From contig NZ_CP114909.1 of assembly GCF_027497355.1 (NCBI RefSeq), positions 3,236,001 to 3,300,000 of the forward strand: DNA of 64,000 nt, in the 5' to 3' direction. The notes under the pieces were generated by a model. It was not told the origin of the DNA. It searched no databases and worked only from the letters and a program-made list of their open reading frames with translations. The position numbers were made by a program, and so were the translations under genes. The DNA comes from Micromonospora sp. WMMA1947. GTDB taxonomy: Bacteria; Actinomycetota; Actinomycetes; Mycobacteriales; Micromonosporaceae. Below, in pieces: positions 44,476-52,882 of the stretch (the first letter of the stretch is position 1; the number at the start of each line of letters is the position of its first letter).

Positions 44476-47427
44476 TCAGCCGGCGAACCGGTACAACCGG
44501 AACTCCTTGTCCGCGCCGCACACCAGCATCTCGGTGTTCCAGGAGCAGGACTCGCTGCGGATCTGCTTGAGCTGCCCCATCTCGACCGGCTTTCCGTCCA
44601 CCGCCGTGCCGGCGAGGACCCGGTCGTCCTCGTACGCGCTGGGTGCCTCGGAGAAGATCAGCAGGTTGCCGGCGTCCAGCCGGACCGCGACGCCGTCCCG
44701 GTCGCGCAGCACCGCGGTGCCGTCCGGCGCGAACAGCGTCACCGCGTCCGCTGAGCCCTGCCCGGCCAGCACGTGCTCACCGACCGGCACCAGCGACTCG
44801 GCGCGCGGCGCCGGCCACTGCCGGGTGCCCTCGCCCTCGGTCGCCGCCACCACCCGGGTGCCGTCGGCGCCGCTGCTGGGCGTCTCCAGCAGGCACACGC
44901 GACGTTCCCCGCAGGTGACCAGGTCCTTCACCCGGCCGCCCTGTTCCGGCGCCTCGTACAGCACGCCGGGCGTGCCGAGGCTGCCCAGGTCGTAGGCGAG
45001 CAGCCGCAGGCCGCGCTCGTTCTCCGCCACGTACAGCCGGTCGTCGCGGGCGGCCATCGGATCGTCGAGAGCGGCCACGTTGCCCCGCTCCTTGAGGATC
45101 TTCCCGCTGCGCAGGTCCAGGATCCGGACCGAGCGGTCCGCGCCGACCTGTACCAGCCGGTCCGCCTTCCCCGCCCACGGGGCGAGCGGCGAGCCCTCGG
45201 CGTCCCCGGGCCCGTCCAGTGCCGCTCCGGTGCCGACCGGCAGCACCTTCGTGCGCGCGTCGCCGTACTCGGTGCGCGGGTTGCGCCGCTCCCACCGCTG
45301 CCTGCCGTCGTCCAGCCGCAGCCCGACGAGGCGCTCGCCGTCGCGGTCCACCCGGACCACCGTGTCGGGCCCGAAGAACAGCGCGTCGTCGCGGCCCACG
45401 TCGGTCCGCCAGCGCTGCTTGCCGGAATCGCCGTCGAGCACCGCGAGCACGCGCGGGGTGCCGCTGCCGGTGGCGTCGCCGAGGACGAGCAGCCCGTCGG
45501 GCAGCGCCCGGATCGCCGCCCACCGCTGCGTGGCCGCGTCGGTCCGCTTCTCCCAGACCGTCTTGCCGGTGCCCGCCTCGACGGCTGTCATCTGGAGGTG
45601 GCCGTCGGGCAGCGACCGGGCCAGGTAGGCGCGGTCACCGAGCGTCGCGGTGAACATCTGGTCCGGCCGGTTGTCACCGGCGGCCACCGTCTTCACCAGC
45701 TCCGCGGTGTGGAAGTCGAGCGCCGGGTGCCGGTCCCGGAACACCCAGAGCAGCACCGCCGCCGACACGGCGACGACCACGAGACCCGCGCCGAGCGCGA
45801 TCCACCGGCCGCGCCGGGGCCGGCCGCCGCCGGTCCGGACGCCGTTCGGCGCGGGGGAGAAGGGCGTCCCGGGTACGCCGGGCTGCCATCCTCCGCCGGG
45901 CGGGGGCGGCGGCATCCCGGGTACGCCGGGTCCGGCGTGGTGTCCGGCGGGTGCTGCCCCCGGCGGTACGAAACCGGGGGCGCCCGGAGCGCCGTCGTAC
46001 CTCGGATGCGGGACCGGGCCCCCGGCGAGCGGCGTGCCGTCGTACCTCGTGGGGGACGTCGGTGGGACGGGACCGTCGGCGACCAGCGTGCCGTGCGGTC
46101 CGGCGGGCGCCGTGTCCGCTCCGCCGAGGGGCGCGGCCGGGTTCGTCCTCGTCGCACCGGCGGGGACCGTGGCGGCGCTCGCCGTGCCGGCGTCGGTCTC
46201 GGCCGGCGCGGGCCCTGTCGGTTCGGGCTGCGTCGGCGCGGATGGTGCCGACGCGACCTGGACCGGCACGGCGGGACGGCCGGGCCGCCGGGGCAGCGGC
46301 AGGTCGGTGAGCGCGCCCTCCGCGACGGGCATCTCCGGCTGTTCCAGCACCGTCGGCGCGATGCCCAGCTCGGCGTGCAGCAGCCGGGCCACCAGCGGCA
46401 CCCGGGTCGACCCGCCGACCAGGAACAGGCCGGAGAGCTGCTCCGGGCGCAGCCCGGCGGCGGCGGTCACCTCCCGGGTCTCCGTCACCGCCCGGGCCAG
46501 CAGCGGCGCGGCCAGGCGTTCGAAGTCCTCGCGGGTCAGCGGCACCGCCGCCTCCACCCCCGGTACGGCGACCGGCGCCACCATGGCCCGGGACAGCATC
46601 TCCTTCGCGCCGCGCACGTTGTCCCACAACTGCTGGCGGTCCCGCCGCTCGGCGGTGGTCGTCGGGTCGGTCAGCCGGGCCCACTCGCGCGGGTGGGCCG
46701 GGCCGACCAGCTCGCCGAGCCGTCCGAGCAGGGCCGCGTCCAGGTCGAGGCCGCCGAGGTCGGGGATCCCGCCGGTGGCGACCAGTTGGAAACCGGAGTC
46801 GCCCCACGGGTCGGCGCCCTCGTTGCGCAGCACCGCCACGTCGAGCGTCCCGCCGCCGAAGTCGAACACCGCCACCGCACCGCCCACCGGCACCGGCCGG
46901 CGCAGCACCTGCGTGAAGTAGCGCGCGGCTGCCACCGGCTCGCGCAGCAGGCGGGTGCCCGGCGCGATCGGCCCGGCGAGCGTGTGCTCGGCCGCGGCCG
47001 GCCAGCCTGCGAGTTCCAGCGCGTCGTGCAGCACCTGACGGCGGGCCGGCGTCCAGGCCGCCGGATGGGTGACCACCGCCGGGGGCAGCATCCCGACCGC
47101 CGCCACCGCCGCGTCCGCGACCGCGCGCAGCGTCGCGGCCAGCAGCTCCGCCGGCCGGTACGCCCGCCCGCCCAGCTCCACCGTCTCGTCGTCGACCCGG
47201 CGCTTCGGGTTCGGCTCGTAGGCGGCCGGGTCGGCCTGGGCCAGGCGCTGCGCGTCCCGCCCGACGTGCAGATGACCGTCCGCGTCGGCGTACACGCCGG
47301 ACGGCAGGATCGGGTGGCCGTCGACGAGCACCGGCCGGGTCCGCCCGTCCGGCCAGCGCAGCACCGCCACCGTGTTCGAGGTGCCGAGGTCCACGCCGAG
47401 GGCGAAACCGTCCTGCTGGCCTGCCAT
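44476..47427 (-). CDS. Hsp70-like ATPase fused through a membrane helix to a beta-propeller
   Basis: The 983-residue protein has three parts. Residues 1-380 are an Hsp70/actin-like ATPase with phosphate loops DLGTSNT (13-19), DFGGGT (189-194) and LVGGSTRVP (337-345), but no substrate-binding domain. Residues 385-540 are a Pro/Gly/Thr-rich linker. A helix (IALGAGLVVVAVSAAVLLWVF, about 543-563) crosses the membrane, and residues 570-983 look like a PQQ/WD-type beta-propeller with repeated GxxRWRT- and LVxLD-like blades, outside the cell. It may sense an extracellular ligand and change ATPase state. Some actinobacteria have related fusions, but the role is unknown. Confidence 0.85.
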   Translation of the reverse strand: MAGQQDGFALGVDLGTSNTVAVLRWPDGRTRPVLVDGHPILPSGVYADADGHLHVGRDAQRLAQADPAAYEPNPKRRVDDETVELGGRAYRPAELLAATLRAVADAAVAAVGMLPPAVVTHPAAWTPARRQVLHDALELAGWPAAAEHTLAGPIAPGTRLLREPVAAARYFTQVLRRPVPVGGAVAVFDFGGGTLDVAVLRNEGADPWGDSGFQLVATGGIPDLGGLDLDAALLGRLGELVGPAHPREWARLTDPTTTAERRDRQQLWDNVRGAKEMLSRAMVAPVAVPGVEAAVPLTREDFERLAAPLLARAVTETREVTAAAGLRPEQLSGLFLVGGSTRVPLVARLLHAELGIAPTVLEQPEMPVAEGALTDLPLPRRPGRPAVPVQVASAPSAPTQPEPTGPAPAETDAGTASAATVPAGATRTNPAAPLGGADTAPAGPHGTLVADGPVPPTSPTRYDGTPLAGGPVPHPRYDGAPGAPGFVPPGAAPAGHHAGPGVPGMPPPPPGGGWQPGVPGTPFSPAPNGVRTGGGRPRRGRWIALGAGLVVVAVSAAVLLWVFRDRHPALDFHTAELVKTVAAGDNRPDQMFTATLGDRAYLARSLPDGHLQMTAVEAGTGKTVWEKRTDAATQRWAAIRALPDGLLVLGDATGSGTPRVLAVLDGDSGKQRWRTDVGRDDALFFGPDTVVRVDRDGERLVGLRLDDGRQRWERRNPRTEYGDARTKVLPVGTGAALDGPGDAEGSPLAPWAGKADRLVQVGADRSVRILDLRSGKILKERGNVAALDDPMAARDDRLYVAENERGLRLLAYDLGSLGTPGVLYEAPEQGGRVKDLVTCGERRVCLLETPSSGADGTRVVAATEGEGTRQWPAPRAESLVPVGEHVLAGQGSADAVTLFAPDGTAVLRDRDGVAVRLDAGNLLIFSEAPSAYEDDRVLAGTAVDGKPVEMGQLKQIRSESCSWNTEMLVCGADKEFRLYRFAG

Positions 47428-47544
47428 CCGCGGCTACCTCCACCACCCGACGAGGATGTCCGGCCCGCATCGTACGCAGGCCGCGCCGCCTCGCTGTTCA
47501 CCCGGCCCGGGGGAATGGACTGGCCCGTCCGGCCCTGCGCCGCA

Positions 47545-47550
47545 TACCGT
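47545..47550 (+). promoter_or_regulatory. -10 element TACCGT for leaderless MOSC gene
   Basis: TANNNT hexamer with 7 nt to ATG 47558; no ribosome-binding site. Confidence 0.5.
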
Positions 47551-47557
47551 CGCCGTC

Positions 47558-48205
47558 ATGAGGGTGATCTCCGTCAACGTGGGCCGACCGCAACCGAACC
47601 CGTGGAAGGGCATCGGGGCCACCGGCATCGACAAGCGGCCCGTGGACGGCCGGGTCGCCGTCACCGCGCCCGGCCCCAAGGGCACCGGCGCGGTCGGGCT
47701 CGCCGGCGACCGGGTCTACGACGTGGCCCACCACGGCGGCACCGACCAGGCGGTCTACGCGTACGCGCGGGAGGACCTCGACCACTGGGAGGCCGAGCTG
47801 GGCCGCCCGCTCGCCGACGGCTGCTTCGGCGAGAACCTGACCACCAGCGGGCTGGACGTCAACGGCGCGCTGATCGGCGAGCGGTGGCGGATCGGCCCGG
47901 ACCTGGTGCTGGAGGTCTCCTGCCCGCGCATCCCCTGCGGCACGTTCCAGGGATGGCTGGGCGAACGCGGCTGGATCAAGCGGTTCACCGAGGAGGTACG
48001 GCCCGGTGCGTACCTGCGGGTGGTCACGCCGGGCAGCGTCGGGGCCGGAGACCCGGTCGAGGTGGTGCACCGGCCCGGCCACGACGTGACGGTGGCGCTG
48101 GTGTTCCGGGCCGTCACGCTGGAGACGGAACTGCTGCCCCGCCTGCTGGTCGCCGACGCGCTGCCCGAGGAGGACATGGCGCGGATCCGCCGCCGCTTGA
48201 CCTGA
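47558..48205 (+). CDS. MOSC-domain protein
   Basis: A 215-residue MOSC (molybdenum cofactor sulfurase C-terminal) protein with the segments VGLAGDRVYDVAHHGG, GCFGENLTTSGLDVN and the Cys in VSCPRIPCGTFQGWL that probably binds Moco sulfur. YiiM-like relatives reduce N-hydroxylated compounds; the function here is inferred only. Divergent from the Hsp70-propeller gene, about 130 bp apart. Confidence 0.87.
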   Translation: MRVISVNVGRPQPNPWKGIGATGIDKRPVDGRVAVTAPGPKGTGAVGLAGDRVYDVAHHGGTDQAVYAYAREDLDHWEAELGRPLADGCFGENLTTSGLDVNGALIGERWRIGPDLVLEVSCPRIPCGTFQGWLGERGWIKRFTEEVRPGAYLRVVTPGSVGAGDPVEVVHRPGHDVTVALVFRAVTLETELLPRLLVADALPEEDMARIRRRLT

Positions 48206-48234
48206 ACCGCACTTCAGGTCGGACGCTTGCCGGC

Positions 48235-49266
48235 GTGCTGAACTCCGTACTCGACGAGGCGTACGAGCGCGTACGCCACACCGGTCCCGAGCGCGACGGG
48301 TGGCTGTCCAGCCACGTGCCGATGGCGGCGGAGGCCCTGGTGCGCCACGGCCACGGGCAGGCGGTGCACCGCTGGATCGACGCGTACGCCGACCGGCTGG
48401 AGGAACGCCCGCGTGGCATCCGGCGCATCGCCGCCGACGAGTGGCGCGACCCGCTCGGCGACCCGGTGCGCACCGGCGACTGGCTCGACCTCTTCGACCG
48501 CGAGCTGGCCGGCGAGCCGTGGCGCGACGTGCTGACCCGCTGGTGGCCGCGCCTGCTGCCGGGCATCGCCGCCGGCGCCACGCACGGTGTCATCCGGGTC
48601 GGCCACGCCGTCCGCGCGCTGCTCGACGCCGAGACCGGACCACGGGTGACCGAACTCGGCCAGGGGCTCGCCTACTGGGCCGCCCGCTGGCAGCCGCTCG
48701 CCCCGCCCGGCACCGGGGCGTACCCAGCAACCGACGCCCGATCCGCGCTCGACGCCGTGCCCCGCGTACCCGATCAGCGGTTCGGCATCCGGTCCCGCCT
48801 GGCGCAGCTCGCCGACCTGGACCGGTGGCCGGCCGTCGCGGCCGCCGTACCAGGCGACGCCGCCGCCGACGTGCCCGCCCGGCTCGCCGCCGTCGTCGAC
48901 GCCGCGGTGCTCCGGCACGGCACGCACGGGTACGCCGCCTCGGTCATGCTCGTGCACGCCGCCACCGCGCCGAACGCCGTCCTGCGTACCCTGCGCGCGC
49001 TGCCGCCGGCGCTGTGGCAGCCGAGCCTGGCCGCCGCCTGGGCGGCGACCGCCGCCGTCACCGCCGCCTACGCCCCGGCCGAGGCCCGGTCCCTCCCGCC
49101 GGCCGCCGGGCCGGAACTCGACGAGGCCATGGCGCGGGCGCTGGACACCGGGGACGCGCACGCGATCAAATTCGTCGACACCCTGAGCGATGCGTACGCC
49201 CGCAGCGGTGACCCGGCCCTGCTTGCCGTGGCCGCCCGATCCGTCGAGCAGATCGCCGCCGACTGA
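48235..49266 (+). CDS. Questin oxidase-like (DUF4243) protein
   Basis: The 343-residue, Ala-rich helical protein includes LSSHVPMAAEALVRHG, GIAAGATHGVIRVGHAVRAL and IKFVDTLSDAY, the conserved parts of the DUF4243 family. Fungal questin oxidase of this family performs a Baeyer-Villiger-type ring cleavage in anthraquinone metabolism; bacterial members are mostly untested. GTG 48235 is the likely start. It lies 29 bp after the MOSC gene and 37 bp before a deaminase gene, so the three may form one transcript. Confidence 0.75.
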   Translation: MLNSVLDEAYERVRHTGPERDGWLSSHVPMAAEALVRHGHGQAVHRWIDAYADRLEERPRGIRRIAADEWRDPLGDPVRTGDWLDLFDRELAGEPWRDVLTRWWPRLLPGIAAGATHGVIRVGHAVRALLDAETGPRVTELGQGLAYWAARWQPLAPPGTGAYPATDARSALDAVPRVPDQRFGIRSRLAQLADLDRWPAVAAAVPGDAAADVPARLAAVVDAAVLRHGTHGYAASVMLVHAATAPNAVLRTLRALPPALWQPSLAAAWAATAAVTAAYAPAEARSLPPAAGPELDEAMARALDTGDAHAIKFVDTLSDAYARSGDPALLAVAARSVEQIAAD

Positions 49267-49303
49267 CGGCCTCGGCTCGGTACCACCGACACCTGGAGGG
49301 TCG

Positions 49304-49729
49304 ATGACACCCGACGACGAAGCGTTCCTGCGCCGCGCCGTGGAACTCGCCGACCGGGCGGGCGCGTCCGGCGAGCGGCCGTTCGCGTCGCTGCTCGTCG
49401 GCGCGGACGGCACGGTCCTGATCGAGGACCACAACACGGTGGTCTCCGACCGGGACGTCACCGCGCACCCGGAGCTGAAACTGGCCCGCTGGGCCGCCCG
49501 GCAGCTCGCCCCCGAGGCGGCGGTCGCGACCACCATGTACACCAGCTGCCAGCCCTGCCCGATGTGCACTGTGGCGATCAACGCATCAGGCCTCGGCCGG
49601 GTCGTGTACGCGTTGTCCACCGAGCAGTTCGAGCAGGTCAAGCCCGCGACGCCCGCGCCGCGTCCGGTGCGGTACGACGGGCCGGCGCTGTTCGACGAGG
49701 CGCGGCGGCCGATCGAGGACCACTACTAG
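49304..49729 (+). CDS. Nucleoside/cytidine-type deaminase
   Basis: The 141-residue CDA-fold enzyme has the zinc motifs AHPEL (the catalytic His-x-Glu) and TSCQPCPMCTVAI (PCxxC). It is nearest to guanine deaminases and tRNA-adenosine deaminases but its substrate is not clear. ATG 49304 has GGAGG-like sequence upstream. It is the last gene of the possible MOSC-questin-deaminase transcript. Confidence 0.85.
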   Translation: MTPDDEAFLRRAVELADRAGASGERPFASLLVGADGTVLIEDHNTVVSDRDVTAHPELKLARWAARQLAPEAAVATTMYTSCQPCPMCTVAINASGLGRVVYALSTEQFEQVKPATPAPRPVRYDGPALFDEARRPIEDHY

Positions 49730-49837
49730 GCCATCGGCCCGCTTCTCCGACTGAGCGCCGAGATCGCCTCCGCTGCGGGGCGCCGCGTGTGGCGTGCGAC
49801 GCCTACGCTGTGCCGCACGGCGACAGGGGGTGGGCCG

Positions 49838-50608
49838 GTGGGGCGTCGGCTGGGGTACGTCGCGATGGCGCTGCTCGGCGCGCTGCTGTTCGGCACGGCC
49901 GGCCTGGCCGTCGGGTCCTGGTACGGCGGCCGGGGCGCCCTATCGCTGAGCCCTGAGGCAGCTCGGAGCGCGGCCGGCGAACTGCTCCCCGGTGTCGAGC
50001 CGAGCGGCTCGACGACCGTGCGCGGCTACCGGTACGGCGTCTTCCTGGCCGCCGACGACCTCGGCGGTAACCGGGCCGAGTTCCAGTACGGCGACGGCCC
50101 CGACTGCACGTTGTCGGAGCGGATGCGGGGTGCCGCCGAGACGGGCGGGTGGCGGGAACTCCGTCGGGTGCCGGGAGCATCGTGCGACGGCTGGCGGGCC
50201 GAGCGAGACGGTATGACGGTCACCCTCACGCATCCGGCATACGGGTCGAGGCTGAGCATCACGCAGAGCGCTCCCGGAGGGTTCCGCATCGCCACCATCA
50301 CCGGCACCCTGCTCGGCGTCGCCGCCGGTGCGGCGCTGTTCTGGGCGGCGGCGCGGAGTCGCCGGCCGGTACCCCTGGTGGTCGGCACGCTGGTGACCGT
50401 CGGCCTGTTCCCGGCAGCCGTCGTCACCTGGGCGGACCTGGCCGTGCACCGGCTCGCCGAGCCGGTGTGGCCCGTCTGGCGCGGGCTCGCTCCGGTGCTG
50501 GTGCCGTTCTGGCTGGTGCTCCTTCTGATCGGCGTGATCGTCCTCGCGAGGCGACCGGATCCGGCAGTGCCCGCCACCGACGCGGTCGCGGCTGGCCGTG
50601 CCGGCTGA
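49838..50608 (+). CDS. Hypothetical membrane protein, 256 aa
   Basis: A hydrophobic N-terminal helix (YVAMALLGALLFGTAGLAV), an extracellular segment of about 120 residues with two Cys, and three C-terminal helices (TITGTLLGVAAGAALFWAA, LVVGTLVTVGLFPAAVV, VLVPFWLVLLLIGVIVLA). GTG 49838 follows AGGGGG. No family recognised. The ORF marks the start of a stretch of uncharacterised, accessory-looking genes that runs to the tRNA-Gly locus. Confidence 0.65.
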   Translation: MGRRLGYVAMALLGALLFGTAGLAVGSWYGGRGALSLSPEAARSAAGELLPGVEPSGSTTVRGYRYGVFLAADDLGGNRAEFQYGDGPDCTLSERMRGAAETGGWRELRRVPGASCDGWRAERDGMTVTLTHPAYGSRLSITQSAPGGFRIATITGTLLGVAAGAALFWAAARSRRPVPLVVGTLVTVGLFPAAVVTWADLAVHRLAEPVWPVWRGLAPVLVPFWLVLLLIGVIVLARRPDPAVPATDAVAAGRAG

Positions 50609-51154
50609 TCAGTGGACGCACAACTCGTCGTACGGCACGCAGTCCCACAGGGTGTTCGCACGCTCGCGGACGACCGCGAACACCGGCCGGGACAGCACGA
50701 CGTCGCCCGTCCGCTGGACGCGCATGACGATCCCCAGGTCGTCGGAGGCCGGATCGCCTTCCGGGGCGTACTGCGGCGCGATGCCGCGCGCCAGCACGTA
50801 GCTCAGGAACTGCTCCTCCAGCCGGGACGGCACGCGTCCGACCAGGCTGATCCCGTCCAGCGTCACCTGTGGGCCGTACCGCGCATCGACGACTACGCAG
50901 AACAGGCCCTCTGACCTGCCGAAATAAGCCGTGACCGCCGTGGCGTGGGCAGCGACGCCCGCGTTGCGGAACTCCGCCTTCGTCGGCCGGTCGAAGTCGC
51001 GGTGTGCGACGGAAACCGATGCGGCGAACCCGGGCAGCGCCTCGGCGGCCTCGTCGTGGCTCATTCCGAACCGCAGAGGTCCCACGCCGGCTCCCGGCGT
51101 GTACGTCCACTGCTCCCGCTCGGCCTCGGTCAGGACATGCCAGGGGTTCGTCAT
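50609..51154 (-). CDS. Hypothetical protein, 181 aa
   Basis: The protein starts TNPWHVLTEAEREQWTYTP and then GVGPLRFGMSHDEAAEAL, a segment type I have seen in uncharacterised actinobacterial proteins near polymorphic-toxin immunity genes. The rest (FCVVVDARYGPQVTLDGI, GIVMRVQRTGDVVLSRP) suggests a mixed alpha/beta fold. ATG 51154 is chosen; a longer start at 51250 is possible. It meets the convergent membrane protein gene end to end. Confidence 0.6.
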   Translation of the reverse strand: MTNPWHVLTEAEREQWTYTPGAGVGPLRFGMSHDEAAEALPGFAASVSVAHRDFDRPTKAEFRNAGVAAHATAVTAYFGRSEGLFCVVVDARYGPQVTLDGISLVGRVPSRLEEQFLSYVLARGIAPQYAPEGDPASDDLGIVMRVQRTGDVVLSRPVFAVVRERANTLWDCVPYDELCVH

Positions 51155-51318
51155 GAGGCAGGCGCTTCCATCTCGTTCGTGGCCGCGGGGTTCGTGCTCG
51201 GCCCGGCTCGCCACCAGCGGGTGCCGATGGGTCTTCGGTTGTTCGTCCATTCTCCGGACGCGTTGCGCCGAAGCCCGGAAGCGGTCCGGGAAGTGGAGGA
51301 CAGCCGCGGGACGCGGGC

Positions 51319-51324
51319 TAGCCT
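51319..51324 (+). promoter_or_regulatory. -10 element TAGCCT for leaderless CdiI-like gene
   Basis: TANNNT hexamer with 7 nt to GTG 51332; no ribosome-binding site. Confidence 0.5.
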
Positions 51325-51331
51325 GACCGCC

Positions 51332-51850
51332 GTGACAACGATCGAGCAGTTGGAACGGGACGTCTGGCCGGACCCCGGCCGGGAGGCCACGTCTCTCGTG
51401 AGGCGCTGCTCGGAGCTACGACGCAAGCCGCTGGCCGAGTTCACCGTGGAAGACCTGCGCATCATGCTCGGGCAGGGGAGCGGCGTGTCGGCGCTGCTGC
51501 CTCTCGCGGTACAGGTCCTGCTCCGCGATCCGTTGGCCGAGGGCGACTACTACCCGGGTGACCTGCTCGCCAACGTGCTGCGGCTACCCGACTCGGCGTG
51601 GTCGGGCCTGCGAACGGAACGGGAGCGGCTGCGGTCGGTTCTGGCGGAGCTCGTCGCCGGTCGCCCGTCCTCCGACGCCGGTCCGGACCCTCGTGACCCG
51701 GACCAGCGTCTTCGCGGCGCCATCAGGCAGTTTCTCGGCGATGAGAGCGGAGTTCCAGCTAGTGGGTACGCCAGTCCATGGCGTCGAGCAGGACCTCTAC
51801 CAGGGCCGACCGATTCGCCGCGCCGATCTCGTCCAGCGCCCGGTGCATGA
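51332..51850 (+). CDS. CdiI-type immunity protein with a foreign C-terminal extension
   Basis: Residues 1-140 follow the contact-dependent growth inhibition immunity family: IEQLERDVWPDPGRE, LVRRCSELRRKPLAEFTVEDLRIMLGQG, LPLAVQVLLRDPLAEGDYYPGDLLANVLRL. No CdiA-like toxin is in the window, so it is an orphan immunity candidate. The last 28 or so residues (SGYASPWRRAGPLPGPTDSP and on) are Pro/Arg-rich and lie antisense over the end of the convergent gene, suggesting the original stop was lost. GTG 51332 is chosen by the leaderless promoter. Confidence 0.75.
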   Translation: MTTIEQLERDVWPDPGREATSLVRRCSELRRKPLAEFTVEDLRIMLGQGSGVSALLPLAVQVLLRDPLAEGDYYPGDLLANVLRLPDSAWSGLRTERERLRSVLAELVAGRPSSDAGPDPRDPDQRLRGAIRQFLGDESGVPASGYASPWRRAGPLPGPTDSPRRSRPAPGA

Positions 51851-52370
51851 CGTTCCCGGCGTCCTCGGGCAGTTCCTGCGGACCGAGCATCGGCAGCATC
51901 AGGATGAGCCGCTGCGCCCAGGTCAGCCGCTCGTCCGGCAGTGCCGCCGCGGCGAGCAGTTCCGCCCAGGTCATCGCGGACGTGAACCCGTGGCCCTCGA
52001 CCGAGGCGACAACCTTCGCCGGCCGCCCCGGCCGATCCTCCACGAAGTCGAGTCCCGCCTCGTCCTCCAGGTTGCGGTAGACGATCCGAAGCCACACCTC
52101 TCCGTCGAGCCGCACCGAGACCGCCGGCCAGCGCTCCGGGTCGTTGAGGACGTCACACATCGCGTCGTAGTCGGCGGCCTGCACTCCGAAGGCGGCCTCC
52201 GACTCCCGGTGGGCGCCGAGCGGTCCGGACAGGAAGTGCAACCAGAAGGCGGGGTATCCGACCACGCCGTCTGCCGCATGGACGGTCGCGTCGCACTCGA
52301 CGTCGTAGCCGGGCGGGGACATGGTGGTATAGCCGGGGATCGTGAAGGCGGGTCCGAGGGCCGGCGACAT
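51759..52370 (-). CDS. Hypothetical protein, 203 aa
   Basis: No known family. The protein has PGYDVECDATVHAADGV, FWLHFLSGPLGAH, WLRIVYRNLEDEAGLDFVED and a helical C-terminus with RLILMLPMLGPQELPEDAGN. The size and the setting next to an immunity gene allow, but do not show, an immunity role. The start is uncertain: ATG 52370 or ATG 52322. Its end overlaps the end of the CdiI-like gene by 92 bp on the other strand. Confidence 0.55.
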   Translation of the reverse strand: MSPALGPAFTIPGYTTMSPPGYDVECDATVHAADGVVGYPAFWLHFLSGPLGAHRESEAAFGVQAADYDAMCDVLNDPERWPAVSVRLDGEVWLRIVYRNLEDEAGLDFVEDRPGRPAKVVASVEGHGFTSAMTWAELLAAAALPDERLTWAQRLILMLPMLGPQELPEDAGNVMHRALDEIGAANRSALVEVLLDAMDWRTH

Positions 52371-52426
52371 GGCCCGGATTCAACACGACACCGGACCGAG
52401 ACCGTACGCCCAGCAGAGGACAGACA

Positions 52427-52882
52427 TTGCAGCCGATGACCTTCAGCCACACGATCTCCGCACCGCCGGAGAAGGTGTGGCGGTGCCTCGCCGACGTCGC
52501 GCGGTATCCGGCGCTGCTGACCAAGGTCGACGCGACTGAGCTGCTCCACAGCCAGGCGTTCGGAACGGGCACGAGGTGGCGGGAGACCCGCAGGCCGTAC
52601 GGCTGGCCCGTCACCGTGGAACTCCGCGTGACCGACTGCCGGCCCCCGTTCCGCTACGTCGTCGAGTGCTTCGCGGGCGGGCACAGTGTGACCGAGTACC
52701 GGCTGGTTCCCGGTGCCGCGGCTGGCACCACCGACCTCCAGCTCACCTACACCTTGACCGGTGGCTCACCGATCCATCGGATCAGCCGGGTCATCGCCCG
52801 TCGACGGTTCCTCACCTGCATCAGGGAGAACAACGTCCAGGACCTGCTCGACATCGAGCGAGCATGCGGGGCCAATGCGTGA
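52427..52882 (+). CDS. SRPBCC (START/polyketide cyclase-like) protein
   Basis: A 151-residue helix-grip protein: FSHTISAPPEKVWRCLADVARYPAL at the N-terminus, TRWRETRRPYGWPVTVELRV and a long C-terminal helix (RRRFLTCIRENNVQDLLDIE). Such proteins bind lipids or aromatic ligands. TTG 52427 has AGAGGA 7 nt upstream; ATG 52436 is the alternative. It overlaps the hydrolase gene by 8 bp. Confidence 0.8.
   Translation: MQPMTFSHTISAPPEKVWRCLADVARYPALLTKVDATELLHSQAFGTGTRWRETRRPYGWPVTVELRVTDCRPPFRYVVECFAGGHSVTEYRLVPGAAAGTTDLQLTYTLTGGSPIHRISRVIARRRFLTCIRENNVQDLLDIERACGANA

Noticed and set aside
44773..48234. Open plus-strand frame of more than 1100 codons running into the questin oxidase-like gene
   Set aside because: Only the part after 48235 shows family motifs; the rest is antisense to the Hsp70-propeller gene.
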